Source: Saprospiraceae bacterium | GTDB lineage: Bacteria > Bacteroidota > Bacteroidia > Chitinophagales > Saprospiraceae | Direction of reading: 5' to 3' | NCBI GenBank assembly: GCA_021738725.1 | Contig: JAIPBE010000009.1 | Location: 1 to 64,000 of the forward strand | Length of the DNA: 64,000 bases | In this document: positions 36,261 to 45,038 of the stretch, in pieces | Layout: every line of letters starts with the position of its first letter | How positions within the stretch are numbered: position 1 is the first letter of the stretch | Made by a program: the position numbers and the translations under genes | The notes under the pieces: model-generated | What the model was told of the DNA's origin: nothing | The model's input: only the letters and a program-made list of their open reading frames with translations | Database searches by the model: none

Positions 36261-37166
36261 ATGAAGCATGTATTGCGCACCCTCTTTTTTCTGATGATCG
36301 CCCTGTCTTCCCTCTCCGCTCAAGAGCTGAAGGTGGATATCATCGTGAATACCCCCCGTCTCCAGAGCGTCGATCCGCAAGTCTTTCAAACCTTGCGCAC
36401 GGCCATCCAGGAGTTTATGAACAACCAGCCGTTCACCGAAGATGTCTTCGAGATCGATGAACGGATCGAGGTGACCATCCAGTTGACCATCAAGGATGAG
36501 TACAGCCTCAACTCCTTTGGTGCCGACATGTCCATCCAGGCAGTTCGCCCGGTCTATGGCAGCAACTACAAATCCTCCATCCTGATGCACGTGGACAAGG
36601 ATGTGACCTTTACATACGATCAGTATCAGCCTATCGTCTTCAGTCGCAATGCGTTTGTGGATAATCTGTCCTCCATCCTGTCATTCTATGCCTATTACAT
36701 TCTGGGACTGGACTATGATACCTATTCAAAAATGGGTGGGGAACCCTATTTCCAGGCGGCACAGGAGATCATCAATATGATCCCTTCCTCGGTGACGAAC
36801 GGCAATAAAGGCTGGAAGCCAACCGATGGCACCCGCAACCGCTACTGGATGGTGGAGAATGCACTCAACCCCACCTTCAAAGCCATGCGCGAAGCATCCT
36901 ATACCTATCACCTCAAAGGATTGGATGAAATGCACCGCGACCCGAACAAGGGGAAGATCAACATGTTGAAAGCGATCGACGCCATCGCCACCATCGCCAA
37001 GATCAACCGCAACAGCATGGCCATTCAGCTGTTTGCCAATGCCAAGAATCAGGAAGTAGTCGAGGTCTTTAAGGAAGCAGATATGGACATGAAACGCCAG
37101 ATAAAGGACCTCATGGGTCTGATCGACCCGGCCAACGCATCCCGCTACAACCAGATCGGGCTGTAA
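36261..37166 (+). CDS. porD: T9SS protein PorD (DUF4835)
   Basis: 301 residues from MKHVLRTL; an ATG at 36249 adds four residues. Signal peptide to about residue 20 (LMIALSSLSAQ), then the DUF4835 pattern: V.VNTPRLQSVDPQVFQTL, EFMNNQPFTEDVF (about 55-67), YYILGLDYDTYSKMGGEPYF (about 150-170), RYWMVENALNP (about 205-215). It is a periplasmic or outer-membrane-associated factor needed for T9SS assembly or function in studied relatives. It follows bamD-rpoZ-coaBC in the usual order but across a repeat-filled gap. Confidence 0.92.
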   Translation: MKHVLRTLFFLMIALSSLSAQELKVDIIVNTPRLQSVDPQVFQTLRTAIQEFMNNQPFTEDVFEIDERIEVTIQLTIKDEYSLNSFGADMSIQAVRPVYGSNYKSSILMHVDKDVTFTYDQYQPIVFSRNAFVDNLSSILSFYAYYILGLDYDTYSKMGGEPYFQAAQEIINMIPSSVTNGNKGWKPTDGTRNRYWMVENALNPTFKAMREASYTYHLKGLDEMHRDPNKGKINMLKAIDAIATIAKINRNSMAIQLFANAKNQEVVEVFKEADMDMKRQIKDLMGLIDPANASRYNQIGL

Positions 37167-37658
37167 ACCACATGTCCCCCGCTGGCGGGGGTGGATGTTG
37201 ACCTGGCCGAAGGCCATGTCAACAGACGGGGGTGGAAAAACGTGCTTCCAAACCCAGGGAACAGCTAAATCTGCCTAAGGTCAAGAAACCGGATCAGCTC
37301 CGTGGATAGATCAAAAAATGCTTTTCCGTAATTCTTTCCCGAATGGGTGAATCATGTCCCCCGCTGGCGGGGGTGGATGTTAGCCTGGCCGAAGGCCGGG
37401 CAAACAGACGGGGGTGGAAGAACGTGCTTCCAAACCCAGGGATTAGCAACACCTGCCTAAGGTCAAGAAACCGGATCAGCTCCGTGGATAGATCAAAAAA
37501 TGCTTTTCCGTAATTCTTTCCCGAATGGGTGAATCATGTCCCCCCGCTGGCGGGAGTGGATGTTAGCCTGGCCGAAGGCCGGGCAAACAGACGGGGGTGG
37601 AAGAACGTGCTTCCAAACCCAGGGATCAGCAACACCTGCCTAATGTTCAGAAACCGAA
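37167..37658. repeat. Tandem 182/183-bp repeats carrying copies of the 3' end of the HD gene
   Basis: Two full units and a third that runs into the HD gene. Each unit has a hairpin-rich part (CCCCCGCTGGCGGGGG, GCCTGGCCGAAGGC, CAGACGGGGGTGG), a spacer, and a 60-base segment at 37294-37353 and 37476-37535. Read on the minus strand, the 60 bases encode the same 19 residues plus TGA as the last codons of the HD gene (37659-37718). The spacing is 182 and 183 bases. Confidence 0.95.
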
Positions 37659-38861
37659 TCAGCTCCGCGGATAGATCAGAAAGTGTTTTTCGGTGATCCT
37701 CTCCCGGATCGGTGAATCCGTTTCATCCGAATACCGGATCAGTTTCCCCGATTTCTTCAGGATCAGGATCTCGTCATTTCCCTCCAGGTACGCTTTGGAT
37801 TCCTCCTTTCCGGTGATGATGAATGACTCCCATTCCGGGGTAAGACCACCAAATTTTGTTTCCGCAGCCGCCCGTACCTCCTGGATAAATTCTTCTGAAG
37901 GAGGCAGTCGATCCAGGTAAACTTTGAACAGTTTTCGGTCCAACAAGGCATTGGCCAGAAACTGGAGGAGGAAATCGGGAGAATGCCGCATCTCCTTCAA
38001 CTCGTGGACGATGTCCGTATCATCCAGCCGCACAAATTCATGGAGAATGGAACTGACCGGCAGACTTCGATCTGTGGGGAAGTCCAGGATGGCTTTCAAG
38101 GTGCGAGAGGTGACCACCCGACTCCCTTCCCGATGTAAACGCGCCAGGCGCTCCAGCACCAGGATCAGCATCTGTTCGGCAGCCAGGACTGTTTTGTGGA
38201 GATACACTTGCCAGTACATCAGTCGTCGGGCGATCAGAAACTTTTCGATCGAATAGACCCCTTTCTCCTCGACGACCAGCTGGCCGTCGACTACGGAGAG
38301 CATTTTCACGATCCGATCATACCCGATGACCCCTTCATGGACCCCGGTGAAAAAACTGTCGCGATTGAGGTAATCCATTCGATCCATATCCAGTTGGCCG
38401 GAGACCAACTGATGGAGGAAAGGCTTTGTATAGGTATCAGCAAAGATGGACAGGGCGAGATCGAGACGACCCTGGAATTGCTCATTCAGCTCGGCCATAA
38501 TGGCCTGTGACAACTCCTCATGGTGATAGGGGAGGAGGGTGTGTTCCAGCACATGACTGAAGGGGCCGTGACCGATATCATGCAACAGGATGGCGATCTG
38601 CACGGCCTCCGCCTCTTCCGCAGTGATCTCCACATCTTTGCTGCGAAGGACATCGATGGTAGATTGCATCAGGTGCAGGGAGCCCAGCGCATGCTGGAAT
38701 CGCGTATGCAAGGCGCCCGGATACACGAAATCGGTCATACCCAATTGCCGGATCCGACGAAGGCGTTGGAACCATGGGTGTTCGACCAGATCCATGATGA
38801 TCCCACGGGGAATGGTAACAAATCCGTAGACCGGATCGTTGAAAATTTTGTGTGCGGCCAT
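37659..38861 (-). CDS. HD-domain phosphohydrolase (dNTPase/SAMHD1-like)
   Basis: 400 residues from MAAHKIFND; the longer frame upstream lies across a TACCTTTG box and is not expected. Signatures of the SAMHD1/YdhJ-type HD family: DPVYGFVTIP (about 8-17), HPWFQRLRRIRQLGM, HTRFQHALGSLHLM with the first metal His, LLHDIGHGPFSHVLEH with HD (about 92-107), and QLDMDRMDYLNRDSFFTGV with the last metal Asp (about 158-176). It probably removes phosphates from nucleotides or (d)NTPs; the substrate is not fixed by sequence. Two extra copies of its last 19 codons lie downstream. Confidence 0.9.
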   Translation of the reverse strand: MAAHKIFNDPVYGFVTIPRGIIMDLVEHPWFQRLRRIRQLGMTDFVYPGALHTRFQHALGSLHLMQSTIDVLRSKDVEITAEEAEAVQIAILLHDIGHGPFSHVLEHTLLPYHHEELSQAIMAELNEQFQGRLDLALSIFADTYTKPFLHQLVSGQLDMDRMDYLNRDSFFTGVHEGVIGYDRIVKMLSVVDGQLVVEEKGVYSIEKFLIARRLMYWQVYLHKTVLAAEQMLILVLERLARLHREGSRVVTSRTLKAILDFPTDRSLPVSSILHEFVRLDDTDIVHELKEMRHSPDFLLQFLANALLDRKLFKVYLDRLPPSEEFIQEVRAAAETKFGGLTPEWESFIITGKEESKAYLEGNDEILILKKSGKLIRYSDETDSPIRERITEKHFLIYPRS

Positions 38862-38897
38862 AGTGGCGTACGAAAACGGGTTTTGCGCTCGTTCATG

Positions 38898-38905
38898 CAA
38901 AGGTA
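38898..38905 (-). promoter_or_regulatory. Bacteroidota -7 box of the HD gene
   Basis: TACCTTTG on the minus strand, 36 bases before the ATG at 38861. Confidence 0.55.
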
Positions 38906-39065
38906 AGGCGAATCGTTTAGCCGCCAGTCTTCCTGAAAAGGAGATCAGTTCGCGAAAATTGACGTACTTAACAACAGGAATCTGAATTACAGATGCGGGC
39001 TGGATCAAGCGGGGATGAACGCACCGGCCTGTTCATCTTTCATTGAACAAGAAGAACACCCACAT

Positions 39066-40619
39066 ATGCCAAAGATCCTCTGGGCTGACGACGAAATCGA
39101 TATCCTCAAGCCCCAGATCCTCTTCCTTCAGGAAAAAGGATATGAAGTAATTACCGTTTCAAACGGATATGATGCCATTGAAGAGTGCAGTTTGCAAAAG
39201 GACCTGGACATCATTTTTCTGGATGAATCCATGCCCGGACTCTCCGGTCTGGAAACCCTCAGTCGGATCAAGGACGCAAATCCCAACATCCCGATCGTGA
39301 TGATCACCAAGAATGAGGCCGAAACGGTGATGGAGGAAGCCATCGGTAGCCGGATATCCGACTACCTGATCAAACCGGTCAATCCGAACCAGATCCTGCT
39401 GACCATCAAGAAACTCACCGAGAACAAGCGCCTGGTCAGCGAGAAGGTCATGACCGGATACCAGCAGGATTTTCGTTCCATTCTCATGGACATCAACATG
39501 GCCGAGAATGTGGAAGAATGGGTGGATATCTACAAGAAGATCATGAACTGGGAAATGAAGATGGATGACTCCCAGAGCCAGGATATGGCAGACATCCTCA
39601 ATACCCAGAAGACGGAGGCGAACAGCGAGTTTTCTCGCTTCGTCGATCGCAATTATCACGATTGGATCGCCAACCCCAAGGCAGCCCCGACCATGTCCTG
39701 GAATCTCATGCGGGAAAAGGTCTTTCCTCGCTTGTCCGACGATCGCCCGACCATCTTTATCCTCCTGGACAATCTCCGCTTTGATCAGTGGAAGATCCTG
39801 GCGCCCATTATCTCAGAACGATTCCGGATCACAGATGAAGAATACTTTTTCAGCATCCTGCCCACCACCACGCAGTACAGCCGGAATGCCATCTTTGGTG
39901 GGATGTTGCCATCAGAGATCGAAAAGCATTATCCGGATTGGTGGCGGAATGATGCCGAGGAAGGAGGTAAAAACCAGTTTGAAAGTGACCTGCTGGGCAA
40001 ACAACTCAAGAAGGCCATTCACAAGCCCTTGAAATGGACCTATCAAAAGGTCACGAACCTCCATGCTGCCCGCCAGTTGCAAGACAGCGCATCCGACTAT
40101 CTGCAGTATGATTTTACCGCCATCGTCTACAATTTTATTGACATGATCTCTCATGCCAGGACAGAGATGGATGTGTTGAAGGAATTGGCCGGCGACGAGA
40201 CGGCTTATCGCTCCCTGACCAGGAGTTGGTTTCTTCACTCTCCCCTTTGGGCAGCCATGCAACGCTGGTCGGAGAAAAAGCCACTGCGCATCGTGGTGAC
40301 CACAGACCACGGTACGATCCGGGTCAAGACCCCGACGAAGGTGGTCGGAGATCGCGATACCACCACCAACCTGCGTTATAAAGTTGGGAAGAACATGCAG
40401 TATGAGCCGAAGGATGTACTGGAGATCCGCGATCCGGACAAGGTTGGATTGCCCCGCCCGAATGTGAGCTCTGCATTCATCTTTGCCAAGGATGATCGGT
40501 TCTTCCTATACCCGAATAACTACACTTATTACTACAATTATTTCAAGAACACCTTCCAGCATGGTGGCATTTCCCTGGAGGAAATGATCTGCCCCTTCAT
40601 TGTTCTGGAGCCGAAATAA
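39066..40619 (+). CDS. porX: T9SS response regulator PorX (receiver plus PglZ)
   Basis: 517 residues. The N-terminal receiver domain has acidic Asp8/Asp9, phospho-acceptor Asp53 in FLDESMPG, Thr81 and Lys103 in LIKPVNP. A helical linker (about 115-200) is followed by a PglZ/alkaline-phosphatase-like domain with LLDNLRFDQW (about 230-239), LPTTTQYSRNAIFGGMLPSE and VTTDHGTIRV (about 410-420), which supply metal ligands. In studied Bacteroidota PorX works with PorY and a sigma factor to control T9SS genes, and its PglZ domain has phosphodiesterase activity. No DNA-binding domain is present. The ATG at 39066 is chosen because the receiver starts there. Confidence 0.95.
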   Translation: MPKILWADDEIDILKPQILFLQEKGYEVITVSNGYDAIEECSLQKDLDIIFLDESMPGLSGLETLSRIKDANPNIPIVMITKNEAETVMEEAIGSRISDYLIKPVNPNQILLTIKKLTENKRLVSEKVMTGYQQDFRSILMDINMAENVEEWVDIYKKIMNWEMKMDDSQSQDMADILNTQKTEANSEFSRFVDRNYHDWIANPKAAPTMSWNLMREKVFPRLSDDRPTIFILLDNLRFDQWKILAPIISERFRITDEEYFFSILPTTTQYSRNAIFGGMLPSEIEKHYPDWWRNDAEEGGKNQFESDLLGKQLKKAIHKPLKWTYQKVTNLHAARQLQDSASDYLQYDFTAIVYNFIDMISHARTEMDVLKELAGDETAYRSLTRSWFLHSPLWAAMQRWSEKKPLRIVVTTDHGTIRVKTPTKVVGDRDTTTNLRYKVGKNMQYEPKDVLEIRDPDKVGLPRPNVSSAFIFAKDDRFFLYPNNYTYYYNYFKNTFQHGGISLEEMICPFIVLEPK

Positions 40620-41041
40620 GCCAATGGCATCAGGTGACTCGCCTGGGGTATTCGCCTTTCGCTGTTCGCCTTTCACCCTGAGTGCTCGTGGCTTGGGTAC
40701 GTTGGCGGCTACGCCGCTTTGGGAGACACTCTGATCGTTTAGGCTCCCTTCTCCTTGTAAAGGAGAAGGGTTGGGGATGAGGTTACCGCAATTCGCCTTT
40801 CGCTTGGGTACGTTAGAGGCTGGAGCCGCTTGGGAAGCGGGTATTCGGTAATGCGTTTATTCGTTAACGGGGTGTTTGGTAAAAGGTCAAGGGTAAAAGA
40901 CAAAGGGCGGAATGAGCAACGCATTCGACTGGGATTTTGGTTAATAGCCCGGGGGGTTTTAACCGCCGCAGGAGGTCAACCCCTGAAAACGACCCAAGAC
41001 GGAGAGGATAGTTCCAGGCGTGTGCCTCCTACAGCGGTCCG
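40620..41041. repeat. Gap with repeat words
   Basis: No gene. TTCGCCTTTCGCTGTTCGCC-type words at 40650-40680, a palindromic CCTTCTCCTTGTAAAGGAGAAGG with GGGTTGGGGATGAGG after it (40745-40782), related to 8231-8265, and GGCGGCTACGCCGC (40704-40717). Confidence 0.7.
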
Positions 41042-41491
41042 TTATGACCACTTCAACAGATCCATCCAATTCGGATTGTTCCGCACAAACTGCTCGATCC
41101 GTTTGCGGGAGGGGACAAACCAGATACGCCGACCCAATTTTCCTTTCAAGACCAATTCCACCCGACCCAGATAGAACAATCCATAATGCCGGATGGTGAT
41201 CTGTTCCATGGCTGCCAGAGGGTACTTATACGTCTTGAAATAATTGGAGACAAACAAATGTCCCGGATCTGCATCGATACGATGCAACCGCCAGAATGAG
41301 ATACGGATCAGGATCAATCCCACCACCAGAAACAGGGTGGTGACTGCGCGATAGATGGTCGAATGAAAGGGCCCGACAAAATCTTCGGAGGTCATCCACC
41401 CGACAATGGTAAAGGACCCGAAAAATACCGTCCAGATCGTCGGAATGAACAATCGCAGGATCAGAGTGGCAGAGGAGGAGAGTTGGTACAT
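41042..41491 (-). CDS. Small membrane protein with PH-like tail
   Basis: 149 residues from MYQLSSS. Two hydrophobic segments (about 8-30 and 45-65) are followed by a soluble strand-rich part (DPGHLFVSNYFKTYKYPLAAM, FYLGRVELVLKGKLGRRIWFVPS) that resembles bacterial PH-like domains in small membrane proteins. No known function. It starts seven bases after the tatC stop, so the two are co-transcribed. Confidence 0.65.
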   Translation of the reverse strand: MYQLSSSATLILRLFIPTIWTVFFGSFTIVGWMTSEDFVGPFHSTIYRAVTTLFLVVGLILIRISFWRLHRIDADPGHLFVSNYFKTYKYPLAAMEQITIRHYGLFYLGRVELVLKGKLGRRIWFVPSRKRIEQFVRNNPNWMDLLKWS

Positions 41492-41498
41492 GTAATGA

Positions 41499-42335
41499 CT
41501 ACGATTTTGACTCCTCACCACCTTCTTCCCATTCCTCCTCCCGCTGCCGGGCCACACGCGCAGAGATCAGAATACTGACTTCATACAAGGCTAACAAAGG
41601 CAAAGAAAGGATCACTTGTGAAGTGACATCAGGCGGCGTGATGATCGCTGCCACAATCACAATAACGACTAAAGCATGTCGTCGATAGGTCCGAAGAAAA
41701 GAAGGATACAGGATACCGATCTTGGAAAGGAACCAGGCAACGACGGGTAATTCAAATACAAGACCAACAGGAAGGGTGAGCATGGTCAGGTAATCCACAT
41801 AGGATTCCAGACTGGGGGTCGTGGCCACGTTACCCACATTGTATGATCCCAGGAACGTGATGGCAAATGGCGCGATAAAATAGTATCCGAAAAGCACACC
41901 TGTCGTAAAGAGCATTGAACAAATCAAAACCATGCCTCGAGCGGCTTTCTGTTCCTGAGGATACAAACCCGGCCGGATAAAACGCCAGAACTCATAGAAC
42001 ACATAGGGAAATGCGCCCAGGAAACCGATCCAGAAGGAACTCTTCAGGTGGATCATAAACTGCTCTCCCAGATCCCGGGTCAGGATCTGAAAATCCGGGG
42101 GCTGCATGCACAAAGACTCGGACAACCAGCACATGAACCGATAGGTCGGGAACTGAGGAGACCGTGGACCAAAGATCACCGTATCGAAGATAAAGTCCTT
42201 ATTCAGAAAAGCGACCACACCAACGACAACGATCGCTACCAGAGACCGAAGGATATGCATCCGTAAATGATCCAGGTGGTCCAGGAAGGACATCTCCGTG
42301 TGACCGGTGGGCTCTTTGGTTTCTTCTTCAGCCAT
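41499..42335 (-). CDS. tatC: Twin-arginine translocase subunit TatC
   Basis: 278 residues from MAEEETKE. Core of the Tat system that exports folded proteins with twin-arginine signals. MSFLDHLDHLRMHILRS is the conserved cytoplasmic 'fl.HL.ELR.rl' segment (about 15-31). Six hydrophobic helices follow, with FWRFIRPGLYPQEQKAA (about 125-141) and LPVGLVFELPVVAWFL (about 200-215) matching conserved loops. An insertion between helices 1 and 2 (about 55-95) is typical for Bacteroidota. A TATTTTTG box lies six bases before the ATG. Confidence 0.95.
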   Translation of the reverse strand: MAEEETKEPTGHTEMSFLDHLDHLRMHILRSLVAIVVVGVVAFLNKDFIFDTVIFGPRSPQFPTYRFMCWLSESLCMQPPDFQILTRDLGEQFMIHLKSSFWIGFLGAFPYVFYEFWRFIRPGLYPQEQKAARGMVLICSMLFTTGVLFGYYFIAPFAITFLGSYNVGNVATTPSLESYVDYLTMLTLPVGLVFELPVVAWFLSKIGILYPSFLRTYRRHALVVIVIVAAIITPPDVTSQVILSLPLLALYEVSILISARVARQREEEWEEGGEESKS

Positions 42336-42341
42336 CGGAGG

Positions 42342-42349
42342 CAAAAATA
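42342..42349 (-). promoter_or_regulatory. Bacteroidota -7 box of tatC
   Basis: TATTTTTG on the minus strand, six bases before the ATG at 42335; the transcript is probably leaderless. Confidence 0.6.
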
Positions 42350-42670
42350 GTGAAAGGTTTGTTCGTTCTCTCGCATTCATAGCAACAGAAGATTCGCTAC
42401 CCCCTTTTATCTGGTATTCTGATGAAACAGGTCTGTATGAATGTTTCTGCCCGTTGTCATGAGTCAGATGAGAGCGGCTGAATGGCTATACGCCTCAACA
42501 AATGACCACAACCATCTCGCATCATGCCTGCTTTTAGTGGAATGGTAGAACTGATAGACCGTTTTGAATTTGATATTTATTTGTTGTTTGGCTATTGTGA
42601 TTTGTTATTTCTCTGCCTGAGTTCTCCTATTTTTGGCCCTTCAAATTTTTACCCGCTCAATCTTGACAAA

Positions 42671-43807
42671 ATGATCAGAATCGTTCTTTCCCTCCTCACC
42701 TGTTTCTTCTTCACCGGGTCTCTCATGGCCCAGAGCCTTTTCCTGGTGGATAACCTGTATTTGAAATTTCAAGAGCATGATATGCAGACGGGAATGGTCA
42801 CCGATCACCGCGACCTGAGTGGCGGGCTTCCGTATGATGTCTACGATTGTATTTCCTACCATCCAGTAGATAAGGTGTTCTATGTGGCCTACGACAAGTA
42901 TCTGGCGACTGATCGGATCATGCGCTACAATCCATCCTCCAAGATCTATACACCCGTCATTACCACCGGCCTCGAAAAGGTCGTCGACATGGATTTTGAC
43001 CTGGGAGCGGGAAAGATCTACTTCCTGGACAAGGACACCAAACTGATCCAGCGCGCCAATCTGGATGGATCCAATATCGAACAGGTCGGTCCCGGCCAGT
43101 CCTTTCTCACCGGATGGACACCGGTGCTGGCGGTGGATGAAACCCATGGCCTTCTCTTTTATACCATAGGCGGCGGGCAGATCAACTTTACCGATCTGGA
43201 TACATGGTCTCCTGCGGAAATGCCGTCTTCGGTCTATGTTGCTGGCGGACGCGTCGGGGATATCGCCATTGATGAGACCAACACCTGGATCTACTGGACC
43301 TATAACCTGAGCCAGGAACCTTCTTCTGTCAACAGGACCAATCTGGAAACCTTTGTGACCGAAACCCTGCATAGCAATATGGAGCCGCATAATTACCTTT
43401 CCCTGTACAACGGGCGTGTTTACTGGTCTACGACTGGTTCCGTGATCCATTCGACGACCTTGACAGGTACCGACCTGAAAATGGAGTATGATGTGCCTTC
43501 CGGCACCTTTGCTGCTGACTTTGTGGTGATGGCGGGATCCACTACTTCCATCGATCCTACCTATGTCGCAGAGAAGCTGGAGCTGTTCCCCAACCCGGCG
43601 GTCTCTACGACGACTCTCTCCTTCGGTGAGTCGGTCATGTCGGACATCCAGATCCTGGATGCCAGCGGTAAGATTGTGCAGACCCGCAAAGGACCATTTA
43701 CCGGTCAGATGGAATTGTCCCTTTCCGACCTGATGCCCGGACAATATATCGTGCAGGCCAGACGCACATCGGGCGGTTGGGTGACAGCTTCCTTTGCGAA
43801 GCTCTAA
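42671..43807 (+). CDS. Secreted beta-propeller protein with T9SS type A sorting domain
   Basis: 378 residues from MIRIVLSL. Signal peptide to about residue 21 (GSLMAQ). The middle part has repeated blades with IYFLDKDTKLIQRANLDGS and WIYWTYN (about 105-125 and 198-204), the YWTD-like pattern of LDL-receptor class B propellers. The last 80 residues form a T9SS type A domain: ELFPNPAVSTTTLSF, DIQILDASGKIV and GQYIVQARR. It is probably exported through T9SS and anchored or released at the surface. No catalytic residues were recognised. It faces tatC across a 335-base divergent gap. Confidence 0.85.
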   Translation: MIRIVLSLLTCFFFTGSLMAQSLFLVDNLYLKFQEHDMQTGMVTDHRDLSGGLPYDVYDCISYHPVDKVFYVAYDKYLATDRIMRYNPSSKIYTPVITTGLEKVVDMDFDLGAGKIYFLDKDTKLIQRANLDGSNIEQVGPGQSFLTGWTPVLAVDETHGLLFYTIGGGQINFTDLDTWSPAEMPSSVYVAGGRVGDIAIDETNTWIYWTYNLSQEPSSVNRTNLETFVTETLHSNMEPHNYLSLYNGRVYWSTTGSVIHSTTLTGTDLKMEYDVPSGTFAADFVVMAGSTTSIDPTYVAEKLELFPNPAVSTTTLSFGESVMSDIQILDASGKIVQTRKGPFTGQMELSLSDLMPGQYIVQARRTSGGWVTASFAKL

Positions 43808-43866
43808 GTAGACGATCCTGGGAGTACGCGCTTGTGAGTTCCCCCGATTTTGTGCATCTTGGAGGA

Positions 43867-44631
43867 ATGATACGACGCATATGGCTGCTGATCTTTTGGT
43901 GTGCAAGCACGGGGATATTTGCCCAGATGCCCGCGGGGGCGCTCGTCGCCTTTTACTCTTTTAACGGGTGTGATCGTTCCGATCACACAGGGCTCAATGA
44001 AGATATCCGAATGCTGGGAGGCGTCGGCTGCTGGTGCGGGATCGATCAGGATGGACTGCTGTTTTCCGGGAGCACGGACTATGCGCTCCTGGATGGACCC
44101 CTGAGCCGTTATTTCAGCACCTCTGACCTCACGGTCAGCTTTTATCTGCGGGTATGGCCGGATCAATTGTTCAGACAGGTTATCTTTTCAACCTATGAAC
44201 CCGACCGTTCACCGGCCGGATGGGAAGCCATCTATGATCCGGTAGACGGGGTCGTGACATTTCATCTGATGCAGGATTCCATCCGCAGGATGATTCCCCT
44301 GGAGGTCCCTCTGGATACGGGCAAGTGGCATCATTTGACCCTCGTTCGGGATGGGGCCATCACCAAAGGTTACCATAATGGCAGATTGATCCATCAGGTA
44401 AGGCGGTGCCGCAATGTAGACATCAGTAACACCTCACCCCTGTATATTGCGCGTCCGGCAGGTCGGGCGGGACCATTGCGGTTTCCACTGAAGGGTATGG
44501 TCGATGAACTACGTGTGTACAGTATTCCCCTTTCAGATGATGAAGTACTGGACCTCTACAACCGGCATCCGGTGGAAGAAGCCCAATGGGATTGTTATTC
44601 TGCCGAAAGGCCGCCGGGCCGCTCCGAATGA
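43867..44631 (+). CDS. Exported LamG-domain protein without a sorting domain
   Basis: 254 residues from MIRRIWLL (signal peptide to about residue 20, TGIFAQ); GGAGGA directly abuts the ATG. A single concanavalin/LamG jelly-roll fills residues about 27-230: LVAFYSFNG, the DLTVSFYLRV strand, KWHHLTLVRDGAITKGYHNG (about 157-176) and GMVDELRVYSIPLSDDEVLDLY (about 215-236). The same fold begins the protein encoded at 45039-46259. No type A or B sorting domain follows, unlike its neighbours, so its export route past the periplasm is unclear. It is a likely glycan- or protein-binding module. Confidence 0.75.
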   Translation: MIRRIWLLIFWCASTGIFAQMPAGALVAFYSFNGCDRSDHTGLNEDIRMLGGVGCWCGIDQDGLLFSGSTDYALLDGPLSRYFSTSDLTVSFYLRVWPDQLFRQVIFSTYEPDRSPAGWEAIYDPVDGVVTFHLMQDSIRRMIPLEVPLDTGKWHHLTLVRDGAITKGYHNGRLIHQVRRCRNVDISNTSPLYIARPAGRAGPLRFPLKGMVDELRVYSIPLSDDEVLDLYNRHPVEEAQWDCYSAERPPGRSE

Positions 44632-44644
44632 TCCACAGGGATCG

Positions 44645-44652
44645 TACCTTTG
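44645..44652 (+). promoter_or_regulatory. Bacteroidota -7 box of the YbaB gene
   Basis: TACCTTTG, 20 bases before the ATG at 44673. It lies after the stop of the LamG gene and supports the short YbaB start. Confidence 0.6.
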
Positions 44653-44672
44653 CGGCGCAAAGCAATTCCCCC

Positions 44673-44990
44673 ATGTTCCAACAGATCGAAGAACAACAAA
44701 AAGCGGTACAGGAAAAACTGGCCGGTCATATCCTGGAGACATCTTCCGGCGAGGGCCTGGTGACCGTGCGGATGGCGGGAAATAAGGAAGTGAGATCCAT
44801 CATCATTGATCGGGAGCATCCCGGTTATGCAGATGCAGATCAGGTGGAAGATCACCTGGTCCTGGCCCTCAATGATGCCATCCGACAAGCGTCCACCCTC
44901 GAACAGGAGTTGGTGCAGGAATGGATGAGCTCTGTTTTACCCGGCGGACTGGGCGCCCTCGGTGGTTTGGGCAGTTTATTTGGTAAATAG
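44673..44990 (+). CDS. ybaB: YbaB/EbfC family nucleoid-associated protein
   Basis: 105 residues from MFQQIEEQQ. It binds DNA as a dimer in studied relatives. The family pattern is visible: an N-terminal helix (IEEQQKAVQEKLAG), GLVTVRMAGNKEVRSIIID (about 26-44), then VEDHLVLALNDAIRQA (about 56-71) and a glycine-rich tail (GGLGALGGLGSLFG). The longer upstream frame overlaps the LamG gene and the promoter box and is rejected. Confidence 0.88.
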   Translation: MFQQIEEQQKAVQEKLAGHILETSSGEGLVTVRMAGNKEVRSIIIDREHPGYADADQVEDHLVLALNDAIRQASTLEQELVQEWMSSVLPGGLGALGGLGSLFGK

Positions 44991-45038
44991 GATAATCCGG
45001 ACCCTCCAAGCAACGTTTTCACCCCGATCAGGTTTCTT

